From positions 248,001-312,000 of the forward strand of contig NZ_JAKQZH010000002.1 of assembly GCF_022343555.1 (NCBI RefSeq): a stretch of DNA of 64,000 bases. The letters run 5' to 3'. Shown here one piece after another: positions 8,475 to 18,045 of the stretch. The notes under the pieces are model-generated. The model was not told where the DNA came from. It was given only the letters and a program-made list of their open reading frames with translations, and ran no database searches. The position numbers were made by a program, and so were the translations under genes. This stretch comes from Marinobacter sp. C7 (lineage in GTDB: Bacteria; Pseudomonadota; Gammaproteobacteria; Pseudomonadales; Oleiphilaceae). The stretch's first letter is position 1, and each line of letters starts with the position of its first letter.

Positions 8475-9854
8475 TCAGATAACCCTCGAGAACTGACGCT
8501 GGCTTTCCGATGGATCAAGGTAGGCATCAAACACCATCGCGATGTTCCGCAACAGTAATTGGCCGGTCGGTGTCACGGTAATCCGGTGTGGGTTGATCAC
8601 GACCAGGCTATCGATCGCCATACCGGCAAGCTGCCGCATTTCCTTGCAAAAGTAATCGAAAAAATCAATTCCATAGCGTTGGCTGATGGTTTCGTAGACA
8701 ACTTCGTTCTGGCACATCAGCGCCTGGATCACATCCCGCCGGATCTGGTCGTCCAGGGAGAGACGGTAACCCCGGGCAATCGCCAGGGCACCGCTGTCGA
8801 TGGCCTTGAAGTAATCGTCCTCCTCTCGCATGTTCTGACTGAAACTGTGATGGATCCTGCCGATCGAGGTCATGCCGATTCCGATCAGGTCCGTGTCGGC
8901 GTACGTGGAATATCCCTGGAAATTGCGTTGCAGCTGGCCACTGCTTTTTGCCAGCGTCAGCTCATCATCAGGCAGGGCAAAATGGTCCATGCCGAGATAG
9001 ACATACCCCGCGCCCTGCAGACGTTCGACAGTCATCTCCAGGATAGCCAGCTTGGTCTCCGGGGATGGCAGGTCGATCACATTGATCAGCTTCTGGGCTT
9101 TCACCTTGTCCGGCATGTGGGCGTAGTTATAGATCGCGAGACGTTCCGGCCGTTTCGACAACACGGTATCGAGGGTGGTACTGAAACTGTCCACGGTCTG
9201 ATGGGGCAGTCCGTAGATCAAATCCACATTGGTGGATCGGTAGCCTGCCGCGCGGGCCGCATCAATGACCGCAAACGTCTGTTCCACCGACTGGATCCGG
9301 TTTACCGCAGCCTGCACTCTGGGATCAAAATCCTGCACCCCCAGGCTGATGCGGTTAAAGCCGAGTTCGTACAACAGGGGAATGGTGGTGTCGCGTACCG
9401 CGCGCGGGTCGATCTCAATCGAGAACTCACGGGACTCGGGCGGTGCCAGGGTAAAGTTCCTGGCGATCTCCCCGAGCAGAGCGGCAAGCTGATCGTCATG
9501 CAGATAGGTGGGCGTGCCTCCCCCGAAGTGGAGCTGACTGACCTCCCGGTTCGGATCCACGAGTTCCGCCTGCCGGACAATCTCGGCGTGGATACGCTCC
9601 AGGTAGGGAATGGTCCGTTCCTGTTTGTTGGTAATGATCTTCGCGCAGGCGCAGTAAAAACACAGCGACTTGCAGAAGGGAATATGGAAATAGAGGGACA
9701 GGGGTGTGCGCTGTTGATTGCTCTGTTCCAGTTCCAGCCGGTAATCCATTTCCCCGAACTCATCCGAAAACTGGACGGCCGTGGGGTACGAGGTATAGCG
9801 CGGGCCATAGGTGTCGTATTTGGCCAGTAGAGCCGCATTGAAATCGACCAGCAT
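8475..9854 (-). CDS. hemN: Oxygen-independent coproporphyrinogen III dehydrogenase HemN
   Basis: A 459-residue radical-SAM enzyme that oxidatively decarboxylates coproporphyrinogen III to protoporphyrinogen IX without oxygen. It opens LLAKYDTYGPRYTSYPTAVQF, the standard HemN N-terminus. The SAM cluster motif is CKSLCFYCACAKI (CxxxCxxC, about residues 63-70), followed by HFGGGTPTYL. I chose ATG 9854 because AGAGGGG lies just upstream and homologues start there; the longer frame from 9962 runs through a sigma54 promoter. The gene is divergent from the sufT-like gene, and the shared region carries a NorR-type operator, so NO-induced expression is likely. Haem supply fits the needs of NorCB. Confidence 0.93.
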   Translation of the reverse strand: MLVDFNAALLAKYDTYGPRYTSYPTAVQFSDEFGEMDYRLELEQSNQQRTPLSLYFHIPFCKSLCFYCACAKIITNKQERTIPYLERIHAEIVRQAELVDPNREVSQLHFGGGTPTYLHDDQLAALLGEIARNFTLAPPESREFSIEIDPRAVRDTTIPLLYELGFNRISLGVQDFDPRVQAAVNRIQSVEQTFAVIDAARAAGYRSTNVDLIYGLPHQTVDSFSTTLDTVLSKRPERLAIYNYAHMPDKVKAQKLINVIDLPSPETKLAILEMTVERLQGAGYVYLGMDHFALPDDELTLAKSSGQLQRNFQGYSTYADTDLIGIGMTSIGRIHHSFSQNMREEDDYFKAIDSGALAIARGYRLSLDDQIRRDVIQALMCQNEVVYETISQRYGIDFFDYFCKEMRQLAGMAIDSLVVINPHRITVTPTGQLLLRNIAMVFDAYLDPSESQRQFSRVI

Positions 9855-9906
9855 GGGTATCCCCTCTTTTCCGATGATTGAATTGCTGCCTGTTTCATTT
9901 CCAGTC

Positions 9907-9922
9907 AGCAATTCCGGGGCCA
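9907..9922 (-). promoter_or_regulatory. Sigma54 promoter for hemN
   Basis: On the minus strand the sequence reads TGGCCCC-GGAA-TTGCT, keeping the invariant GG and GC exactly 10 bases apart (consensus TGGCACG-N4-TTGCW). The -12 element lies about 54 bases before the hemN ATG. Matching is by eye; transcription from here is an inference. Confidence 0.6.
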
Positions 9923-10032
9923 TGTCTTCAAGCAACTGATTTTGCAAACAAAAAACACCCACTCCAAGGATTGGTCAATTTCTCCGTTATCCCTGTGACA
10001 ACGCCTGCCCATGCCCGTGACAACAGACTCGT

Positions 10033-10043
10033 GTCATTTCGAC
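10033..10043 (+). promoter_or_regulatory. NorR operator between hemN and the sufT-like gene
   Basis: GTCATTTCGAC fits the NorR core GT-N7-AC. With the preceding T, the 12-base string TGTCATTTCGAC is the exact reverse complement of the first site upstream of norC (10756-10766 plus the following A). It is placed 54 bases upstream of the sufT-like -24 element and 111 bases upstream of the hemN -24 element, suitable for an enhancer. A weaker relative (GTCAATTTCTC) lies at 9974-9984. Confidence 0.65.
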
Positions 10044-10096
10044 GCCGCCCGGCCGAAGACCCCATTTAATTTACGAAAAAACAGCGAGTTATGTCA

Positions 10097-10112
10097 TGGC
10101 TTGGGTTATGCA
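10097..10112 (+). promoter_or_regulatory. Sigma54 promoter for the sufT-like gene
   Basis: TGGCTTG-GGTT-ATGCA has the invariant GG (10098-10099) and GC (10110-10111) separated by 10 bases. It lies 86 bases before the start codon. Less close to consensus than the norC promoter. Confidence 0.5.
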
Positions 10113-10197
10113 TCGGACACACCGCCGATAGCAGGAAACGGGCAGTCTGCCGGATTTTCTGTTCCTGCTACCTCATTCAGACAACGTGCAGTGAGGT

Positions 10198-10749
10198 ATG
10201 ACCATGCAACAGCTGCGGGAAAACGTGACAACCACACGGGAGTGTGTCGCCAGACTGGTACCGGTCGGTACCGAAATCCTGATCCCTGGCGATGTTCAGG
10301 TAACGATTACCCAGGCGCTGGGAGGGAGCTTCACTGTCCTGATCAACGGAAATCTTGCCCGGATTGATGAGTCCGATGCCGATGCCCTCGGCAAACCGGC
10401 AAGTTCCTCCATCGATGTATCGGCCTACACCGGGACAGCGCTGACCGATCAGGACATTTACCAGGTAATGCGATCCGTTTACGACCCGGAGATACCGGTG
10501 AACATTGTCGATCTCGGACTGGTGTACCACGTGGACTGCCACCGGACCCGGACAGGTTACCGCGTTCACGTTCAGATGACCCTGACCGCTGCGGGCTGCG
10601 GCATGGGCCAGGTGATCACCGAAGAGGTCAGGCAGAAGGTGCTCCGGTTACCGCGGGTGGAGGAAGCCAGGGTCGACCTGGTGTTTGATCCACCCTGGGA
10701 CATGGCCATGGTCAGCGAGGAAGCGCAGCTGGAACTCGGCCTGATCTAA
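10198..10749 (+). CDS. SufT-like Fe-S cluster assembly protein (DUF59/MIP18 family)
   Basis: A 183-residue protein with a short N-terminal all-beta region (about 15-60) and a DUF59 domain (about 80-170). The DUF59 hallmarks are all there: VYDPEIPVNIVDLGLVY, MTLTAAGCGMGQVI with the reactive cysteine, and DPPWDMAMVSEEAQLELGL at the end. This two-part architecture is that of SufT, which helps mature Fe-S proteins; PaaD and MIP18 share only the second part. It is not next to suf or isc genes here but lies between hemN and norC, behind a sigma54 element and a NorR-type site. The likely role is repair or assembly of Fe-S clusters during NO stress (inference). Confidence 0.82.
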   Translation: MTMQQLRENVTTTRECVARLVPVGTEILIPGDVQVTITQALGGSFTVLINGNLARIDESDADALGKPASSSIDVSAYTGTALTDQDIYQVMRSVYDPEIPVNIVDLGLVYHVDCHRTRTGYRVHVQMTLTAAGCGMGQVITEEVRQKVLRLPRVEEARVDLVFDPPWDMAMVSEEAQLELGLI

Positions 10750-10755
10750 TGCGCT

Positions 10756-10809
10756 GTCGAAATGACACCCGCTATCGATATGACATGAGCCTGACGCTGT
10801 CATTTTTAC
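10756..10809 (+). promoter_or_regulatory. Three NorR-type enhancer sites upstream of norC
   Basis: GTCGAAATGAC (10756-10766) and GTCATTTTTAC (10799-10809) fit GT-N7-AC exactly. ATCGATATGAC (10774-10784) matches except at the first base. Three sites upstream of a sigma54 promoter reproduce the arrangement known at E. coli norVW, where NorR binds as a higher-order oligomer. The sites end 55 bases before the -24 element. Confidence 0.75.
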
Positions 10810-10863
10810 TACGGAGCCACACGAATTTTCAATAAAACCAATAAAAACAGTCAACTGAAATCA

Positions 10864-10879
10864 TGGTACGTGACTTGCT
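10864..10879 (+). promoter_or_regulatory. Sigma54 promoter of the norCBDQ operon
   Basis: TGGTACG-TGAC-TTGCT differs from the consensus TGGCACG-N4-TTGCW at one of the defined positions, with GG (10865-10866) and GC (10877-10878) 10 bases apart. The expected transcription start near 10890 is about 36 bases before the norC ATG, which has AGGAG as ribosome binding site. Confidence 0.85.
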
Positions 10880-10925
10880 CTACCCCTGTGCAGTTTGAAA
10901 TACCAATGCATAACAGGAGTCAGCA

Positions 10926-12799
<1,874 letters not shown>

Positions 12800-12859
12800 T
12801 GCCGCGGTGAACTAATCCCACAGGCGGTCCGCTCCCCGCGATCCGGTTTGACCGGGTCC

Positions 12860-12885
12860 CGGGTGTGCGGCAACCGCCGCACCCG
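12860..12885 (+). other. Stem-loop between norB and norD
   Basis: CGGGTG (12860-12865) pairs with CACCCG (12880-12885), and GCGG (12867-12870) with CCGC (12874-12877), around a CAA loop. There is no T-run, and the structure ends just before the norD ribosome binding site (GAGGAA). It may stabilise norCB mRNA or reduce norD translation, so that the accessory protein is made in smaller amounts. Confidence 0.45.
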
Positions 12886-12895
12886 AGGAACCGCT

Positions 12896-14725
12896 ATGGA
12901 AGAAGTCATTGGCAAGATCTGGGATCGCTGGGTTACCCGACAGGTGGCGTCGGATTACTCCGGCGCCTCGGTCCGCCTGGCGGATCTGCAGGCGGAGCTG
13001 ACGCTCTATTACCACGCGTTAGGCGGCGCGCCGGGTAAAACTCTGGAGCCGGCGGATACCCGACGGGTACGGCTCAGGCGAACCGGTATGCAGCGCGTCG
13101 CCGGCACTCACCAGCGTTTTGCCCTGCCCTGGCAGGATGAACGCAGCGTGCGCTTGCCACCGTCACTGGCAGTGTTCCCTTCAGCCCGGTTAAACACCGC
13201 CCTGTACTACTGGCAGGTCGCAATGGCTGCCTACCTGCCGCAGGTACACAACTGGTTTGCCGACAACCAGCAGACCGTGCTGGCACTCATCGGTCACTAC
13301 CCCGGTCTTGGCCGACAGTACCGTGAGCTTGCCGAGACGCTGTTGACGCTGAGGCCACCGGCGGAGGATCTGCCGGATGACCTGCAACGCCGGGAACGGG
13401 CGGTCGCAGAGGCGTTGCGCAACCCGGGTGCCTTGGCAGACCTGCCCTTCGCCCGGTTCGACTGTTTTCCCGTCTGGTTGTGGTCTTATCCTCCACCTGT
13501 AACGCTTCATTGCGTTCCGGAGGCCAGTGACGACAGCTCGACGGAGCGCGACCCCGGGCAACGCTCTCCCCGACAAACCAGACTGGAACAGCGCAAACAG
13601 GCGCAGCGCATCGATGACGAACACGAAACCGATGGCTTGCTGGTCTTTCTGCCCGACAGCCTGATGAGCTGGACCGAACAGATCAACCTTGATCGCTGCC
13701 AGGACGACGACGGCGATGGGGACCTCGACCAGGTTGCCAGCGACCTCGATCTGATTACGGTCTCAAGTCGGCGCAAAGCGACTGCGGCAAAGGTGAAGTT
13801 CGACCTGGACCTGCCCGCGGCGGAGAATGATGAGCTCTGCCTGGGACCGGGCATCCGCCTGCCGGAGTGGCACTTCAAACAGGGCAGGCTGCGACCGGAT
13901 GTTTGCCTGTTGCAGCCTCTGCTGACGGATGACGCGGAGCCGGTCTCACTACCGCCACACCTGGCAGGGACCGCCGACGAGGTCAAACAGCAGTTCTCCC
14001 GACTGGGACTCCAGCGCACCCGGCTCCGAGGCCAGCCCGACGGTCAGGAACTGGACCTTGATGCCTGGCTCGACGACTACAGCCGGCCGGTCAAGGATAC
14101 GACCCGCCAGAACTTTTTCCTCGACCGGCGCCAGCATCACCGTGACTTCGGTTGCCTGATCCTGGCGGACCTGTCCCTTTCGACCGAAGGCTACGTCAGT
14201 GACGACTGCCAGGTTATTGATGTGATCCGCGACAGTCTGATGGTTCTGGCCGAGGGACTGGACCGGATACAGGACGAGTTTGCCATTTACGGTTTCTCGT
14301 CCGTGCGCAGTAACCATGTTCGCTACCAGTTAATGAAGAACTTCGGGGAGCCATACAGCGATCGGGTCCGTGGCCGTATTGCCCGCATCAAACCGGGTTT
14401 CTATACCCGCATGGGAGCGGCGATCCGGCAGTCCACCCGTATCCTGGACATGCAGCCACAGGCTCACCGGGTTCTGTTGCTGGTGAGCGATGGCAAGCCC
14501 AACGACCTGGATCAGTACGAGGGGCGCTACGGCATCGAGGATACCCGCCAGGCCGTCATCGAAGCCCAGCGCCAGGGCATTACCCCCTACTGCGTCACGG
14601 TGGATGAACAGGGCCACGACTACCTGCCCTACCTGTTTGGCCGGGACGGTTTTGCGGTGGTCAGGGACCCCGCCCAGCTGCCCGGCGTACTCCCGCGAAT
14701 TTATCTGAACCTATCAACGCACTGA
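12896..14725 (+). CDS. norD: NorD, VWA-domain activation protein for NO reductase
   Basis: A 609-residue soluble protein. The C-terminal third is a von Willebrand factor A domain: CLILADLSLSTEGYV (about 418-432) holds the MIDAS-type DxSxS, and VLLLVSDGKPNDLDQYEG (about 525-542) the later D/N metal contact. The N-terminal half is helical and charged, as usual for NorD/CbbO. NorD works with the AAA+ protein NorQ in activating NorCB, presumably by helping FeB insertion. I chose the ATG at 12896 after GAGGAA; an upstream non-ATG start at 12848 would translate the hairpin region. norQ begins 13 bases later. Confidence 0.92.
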   Translation: MEEVIGKIWDRWVTRQVASDYSGASVRLADLQAELTLYYHALGGAPGKTLEPADTRRVRLRRTGMQRVAGTHQRFALPWQDERSVRLPPSLAVFPSARLNTALYYWQVAMAAYLPQVHNWFADNQQTVLALIGHYPGLGRQYRELAETLLTLRPPAEDLPDDLQRRERAVAEALRNPGALADLPFARFDCFPVWLWSYPPPVTLHCVPEASDDSSTERDPGQRSPRQTRLEQRKQAQRIDDEHETDGLLVFLPDSLMSWTEQINLDRCQDDDGDGDLDQVASDLDLITVSSRRKATAAKVKFDLDLPAAENDELCLGPGIRLPEWHFKQGRLRPDVCLLQPLLTDDAEPVSLPPHLAGTADEVKQQFSRLGLQRTRLRGQPDGQELDLDAWLDDYSRPVKDTTRQNFFLDRRQHHRDFGCLILADLSLSTEGYVSDDCQVIDVIRDSLMVLAEGLDRIQDEFAIYGFSSVRSNHVRYQLMKNFGEPYSDRVRGRIARIKPGFYTRMGAAIRQSTRILDMQPQAHRVLLLVSDGKPNDLDQYEGRYGIEDTRQAVIEAQRQGITPYCVTVDEQGHDYLPYLFGRDGFAVVRDPAQLPGVLPRIYLNLSTH

Positions 14726-14738
14726 CTCTGAGGTCACC

Positions 14739-15515
14739 ATGAATACCTGCACCCATTACCAGGTTCAAAATGATGAATGTGAAATCTTTCAATACGCGGT
14801 CCAGCATCGCCTGCCGGTATTGATCAAAGGGCCAACGGGCTGCGGCAAGACCCGCTTTATCGAGCACATGGCGCAACAGCTTGGACGCCCCCTGTATACC
14901 GTGTCCTGCCACGACGATCTGACCGCGGCAGACCTGCTGGGCCGGCACCTTGTGGGCCCGGAAGGGACCTACTGGCAGGATGGTCCCCTGACCCGGGCAG
15001 CTCGCGAAGGCGGAATCTGCTACCTCGACGAAATCATCGAGGCCCGCAAGGACACGACGGTTGCGCTGCACTCCCTGTCGGACCACCGGCGTACGGTTCA
15101 CCTCGAGCGCACCGGGGAAACCGTGATTGCCCATGATGACTTCATGCTGGTGATCTCCTACAACCCCTCCTACCAGAACATGGTCAAGGGCCTGAAGCCC
15201 AGTACCCGGCAACGCTTCGTGGCCATGAGTTTCGATTATCCGGAGCCATCGGTGGAAGCGTCGATCGTCTCCCATGAGGCGGGCATTGATGAGGCAACCG
15301 CCGGCCAACTCGTCAAACTCGCGACGGACATTCGCCGACTGACCGATATCGACCTCAAGGCGGCAGTCTCAACCCGCCTGTTGATCTACGCGGGCAAGAT
15401 GCTCAGCAGCGGGTGCCCTGCGCGCAAGGCCTGCCTGTATTGCCTGATCGAGCCGCTGACGGACGAGCCGTCAACATTGGAGCCGCTGATACGGTTGGTA
15501 GACGCTCACTTCTGA
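14739..15515 (+). CDS. norQ: NorQ, MoxR-type AAA+ ATPase for NO reductase activation
   Basis: A 258-residue AAA+ protein. Walker A is KGPTGCGKTRF (about residues 28-38), Walker B is GGICYLDEIIEA (about 91-102), and sensor 1 sits in MLVISYNPSYQN (about 139-150). The compact size and lack of extra domains are typical of NorQ/CbbQ. With NorD it forms a chaperone that remodels NorB for metal insertion. It is followed after 11 bases by the NorE-like gene. The order norC-B-D-Q-E-F differs from the common norEFCBQD arrangement. Confidence 0.94.
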   Translation: MNTCTHYQVQNDECEIFQYAVQHRLPVLIKGPTGCGKTRFIEHMAQQLGRPLYTVSCHDDLTAADLLGRHLVGPEGTYWQDGPLTRAAREGGICYLDEIIEARKDTTVALHSLSDHRRTVHLERTGETVIAHDDFMLVISYNPSYQNMVKGLKPSTRQRFVAMSFDYPEPSVEASIVSHEAGIDEATAGQLVKLATDIRRLTDIDLKAAVSTRLLIYAGKMLSSGCPARKACLYCLIEPLTDEPSTLEPLIRLVDAHF

Positions 15516-15526
15516 TGGCGAACTGA

Positions 15527-16132
15527 ATGACTGCAGCCGAGATCTCCAGAACCGGCCACCCCGTTTGCGTCGGAACAGAACAGCACACGCCCGGAAATAT
15601 CGCCGTGTGGATTTTCATCTACGCGGAGTTAACCGAGTTCGGCTTTTTCTTCCTGGCATTCCTGGTGGCCAAACTCTACTTCCCTGAGGATTTCCACGCG
15701 GGGCCCTCTCAGCTCAATACCCTGGCAGGGTTGCTGAACACTCTGGTGCTGCTCACCAGCAGCTTCTGCATCGCCCGCGCCGTCGAGGCAATCAAACACG
15801 GGGCACAACGGCGCACCGTGGTCTGGTTACTCTGCACCGTGGCTGCCGGGGTGACCTACTGCCTGATCAAGGCCTGGGAATACCAGTGGAACGCAGCGAT
15901 GGGCCTGACGTCCCGGACCAACTACTTTTTCACCAGCTACTACTACCTGATGTTCAATCACTTCCTCCACGTTGTGATCGGAACCGTCACGATTCTTGCC
16001 ACAGCTGTGCTTACCGCCCTCGGCCACTTTACACCCAATTCCCATGAAGGCCTGGAAGGCGCGGCGAGCTACTGGCACATGATCGACCTCGTCTGGATTC
16101 TCCTGTTTCCCCTGGTTTATGTATTGAGGTAG
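15527..16132 (+). CDS. norE: NorE-like cytochrome c oxidase subunit III family protein, copy 1
   Basis: A 201-residue membrane protein with five predicted helices. Subunit-III features are visible: GNIAVWIFIYAELTEFGFFF (helix 1), TLVLLTSSFCIARAVEA, VTYCLIKAWEYQWN with the conserved KxxEY, HFLHVVIGTV and EGAASYWHMIDLVWILLFPL. NorE is not needed for catalysis but improves NO reductase function in bacteria where it was studied. It lies 11 bases after norQ and 4 bases before the NorF-like gene. A second, diverged copy lies on the opposite strand at 16710-17309. Confidence 0.85.
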   Translation: MTAAEISRTGHPVCVGTEQHTPGNIAVWIFIYAELTEFGFFFLAFLVAKLYFPEDFHAGPSQLNTLAGLLNTLVLLTSSFCIARAVEAIKHGAQRRTVVWLLCTVAAGVTYCLIKAWEYQWNAAMGLTSRTNYFFTSYYYLMFNHFLHVVIGTVTILATAVLTALGHFTPNSHEGLEGAASYWHMIDLVWILLFPLVYVLR

Positions 16133-16136
16133 TTTC

Positions 16137-16445
16137 ATGCCGAAATTCCAACCAATCCGGACGACCGGAACGAAGGGTGGCGAGAACCTGCGCGTGGTGT
16201 GGCTGGCACTGGTCGGGCTCACGTTACTGAGTGTGTTGATCGGGGAGTCCGGTCAACCGTCTGTCACCGGGACCGTTTTCGTCTGTCTGGTGGTGGTGTT
16301 GAAAGGACGTTGGGTCATCCGGGAGTTCATGAACCTGAGAAACGCGGCGCCTCTCCCTCGATGGATTGTGACCGGCTATTTCCTGGTGATGACCTTCCTG
16401 GTCGGGGGTGCTGTGAGCTACCTGCAACTCACAGCAATACCATGA
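16137..16445 (+). CDS. NorF-like small membrane protein (cytochrome c oxidase subunit IV family), copy 1
   Basis: A 102-residue protein with a short charged N-terminus and three predicted helices: VVWLALVGLTLLSVLIG, TVFVCLVVVLKGRWVIREFM and GYFLVMTFLVGGAVSYL. The VVVLKGRWVIREFM segment is the signature of the prokaryotic subunit-IV/NorF family. As last gene of the plus-strand nor operon it would pair with the preceding NorE-like protein. Its last 17 bases overlap the end of the opposite-strand NorF-like gene. Confidence 0.75.
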   Translation: MPKFQPIRTTGTKGGENLRVVWLALVGLTLLSVLIGESGQPSVTGTVFVCLVVVLKGRWVIREFMNLRNAAPLPRWIVTGYFLVMTFLVGGAVSYLQLTAIP

Positions 16446-16689
16446 TCGCTCCGATAATGCCCGGAACCACGACAACGTAGGCGAGCAGAAGCCGCCGCCA
16501 GGTGACGGGTGCCGTTTTCAGGCCCATGAACACATCAACGATCGTCTGCCCCTTCACGATAACGGTGAGCACGACGAACAGGATCAGCACCGACAGGTTC
16601 CCCACCAGTTCGGTGGCAGCCAGCGACAGCAGAGTCAGGGCATTGAGAATCAGCCAGGAATTGGTTGCCTTGATGGTCAATGTACTCAT
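16429..16689 (-). CDS. NorF-like small membrane protein, copy 2
   Basis: An 86-residue protein starting MSTLTIKATNSWLILNALTL with three predicted helices. The family signature is FVVLTVIVKGQTIVDVFMGL (about 39-58), and the final helix is LLAYVVVVPGIIGAIMVLL. It is shorter than copy 1 and only distantly similar. It begins 20 bases after the copy-2 NorE gene on the same strand. A longer frame from 16770 would overlap that gene, so ATG 16689 is preferred. The gene is tail-to-tail with copy 1 and overlaps it by 17 bases. Confidence 0.72.
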   Translation of the reverse strand: MSTLTIKATNSWLILNALTLLSLAATELVGNLSVLILFVVLTVIVKGQTIVDVFMGLKTAPVTWRRLLLAYVVVVPGIIGAIMVLL

Positions 16690-16709
16690 GGTGCCGTGCC
16701 CTCCGGATC

Positions 16710-17309
16710 TCAATGGATTATGTACATGATGGGAAACAGAATGATCCAGACCAGATCCACCATGTGCCAATAGGAAGCCCCGGACTCAAAACCGGAATGG
16801 TCCGTTGCGGCATACGCCCCTTGCCATGCCCGGTAGAACATGTAGCCGAGGATCACCATGCCCAGCACCACGTGCATCAAGTGGAAAAAGGTGACGAAGA
16901 AGTAGAGCGTATAGAACGAGTTGGTCGACAGGTCGTATCCCGCGCCGATAAGTTCCGAGTACTCCCAGAATTTGGTCACCAGGTATACCGTGGCGGCCAC
17001 CAGTGCCGCGACCAGCAGAAAACCGCAATGACGGTGATCCCCCTGCTTCAACTGGATTCCGGCCATGGCAACAAAGTAACTGCTGGTGATCAGGGCCAGT
17101 GTGCATATCATGCCCGCCACCGGGTGCAGCGATGCTTTTCCGGCCCCGAACATCTCGGGGAACAGGCTCTGCATCACGGCGAAGCTGATGAAAAAGATGG
17201 CAAAAACCGTCAGCTCCATCAGGATGAACAGCCACATGGCAAAATCACCCGGGAGCTCGGCATTGGCATGCTCCCGGGCGGCATTCACTACGGAATGATC
17301 GGATATCAT
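16710..17309 (-). CDS. NorE-like cytochrome c oxidase subunit III family protein, copy 2
   Basis: A 199-residue five-helix protein. It has GDFAMWLFILMELTVFAIFF (helix 1), VTKFWEYSELI (the KxxEY region), FFHLMHVVLGMVILGYM and ESGASYWHMVDLVWIILFPI, the same architecture as the NorE-like copy at 15527. The two share the order of motifs but differ in most positions, so the duplication is old or the copies have separate origins. It is expressed away from copy 1 and probably with the Fnr-family regulator gene, whose stop is 31 bases upstream of this start. Confidence 0.82.
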   Translation of the reverse strand: MISDHSVVNAAREHANAELPGDFAMWLFILMELTVFAIFFISFAVMQSLFPEMFGAGKASLHPVAGMICTLALITSSYFVAMAGIQLKQGDHRHCGFLLVAALVAATVYLVTKFWEYSELIGAGYDLSTNSFYTLYFFVTFFHLMHVVLGMVILGYMFYRAWQGAYAATDHSGFESGASYWHMVDLVWIILFPIMYIIH

Positions 17310-17340
17310 TTGATTAACCCGCTTTGAATTGCGTGAGCTT

Positions 17341-18045
17341 TCAGGCTGCTGTTTTCCCGCACAGTGACTTGATGTGTCGCGAATTCCAGGCCGAAGTGCC
17401 GGTGACCAGCTGGGTCAGGCTGTCCATATCAACCAGTTTGATCTTTCTCCCGCGCGACTCGATCCAATTGTTTTTCTTGAAAAGAGCGAGGCACCGGCTG
17501 ATGGTTTCCGGCGTTAACCCCAGAAAATTGCCTATTTCGATCCGTGTCATCGGCAAGGTCAGGACATGATCCTGGTGGCACTGCGCTTTTAGCCGTGTCC
17601 ACAGATTCAACAGGAAGTAGGCGAGCCGGACTTCTGCGGTGTAATGGCCGTTGATGATCGACATTCTTCGCGCATCGAACGTCTCATAGCTGAGCAATTC
17701 GACGAGATATTTCGAAAACTGTATATCCCTGCTGAGCAGATAGAAGAGTTGGCTGAAAGGAATACGGAACAGGTGTCCCGTCACCAACATCTTGTTTGCG
17801 ATAGACAGATTGTTGCGATTGAGCCCCTCCAGTCCAAAGACCTCTCCAGGGAGATAAAATGCGGTGATGCGCTCATTGCCGTCGGCGTCGTAGTAGAAAC
17901 TCTTGGCGGCGCCACTTCCGACCACATAGAGAGCTCCGGGGTTTTCGTTGAACTTGGTAACCAGCTCGCCACCTGCAAAACGGCTTGATTGGTCGCAAAG
18001 AGCAACAAGCTCCCGGACACTCCAGGATGGCTCGGTTACCGGCAA
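17341..18045 (-). CDS. Crp/Fnr family regulator without the Fe-S cysteines (Dnr/NnrR-like role)
   Basis: A 234-residue regulator aligning with FNR/ANR from about FNR residue 35 onward: cNMP-binding-type beta barrel (YVVGSGAAKSFYYDADGNE, then FYLPGEVFGLEGL), dimer helix, and a winged helix with LPMTRIEIGNFLGLTPETIS followed by R. The recognition helix keeps the E..SR pattern that reads TTGAT half-sites. The N-terminal cysteine cluster is absent, and the fourth cluster position (C in FNR) reads HLFRIPF, so it cannot bind a 4Fe-4S cluster. The start is a TTG with a TAA immediately before it, so no longer form exists in frame. The setting suggests it responds to NO or nitrogen oxides (inference). 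Confidence 0.8.
   Translation of the reverse strand: MPVTEPSWSVRELVALCDQSSRFAGGELVTKFNENPGALYVVGSGAAKSFYYDADGNERITAFYLPGEVFGLEGLNRNNLSIANKMLVTGHLFRIPFSQLFYLLSRDIQFSKYLVELLSYETFDARRMSIINGHYTAEVRLAYFLLNLWTRLKAQCHQDHVLTLPMTRIEIGNFLGLTPETISRCLALFKKNNWIESRGRKIKLVDMDSLTQLVTGTSAWNSRHIKSLCGKTAA

Noticed and set aside
9855..9962. 36-residue N-terminal extension of HemN
   Set aside because: It lacks family similarity and overlaps the sigma54 promoter; the 9854 start has a strong ribosome binding site.
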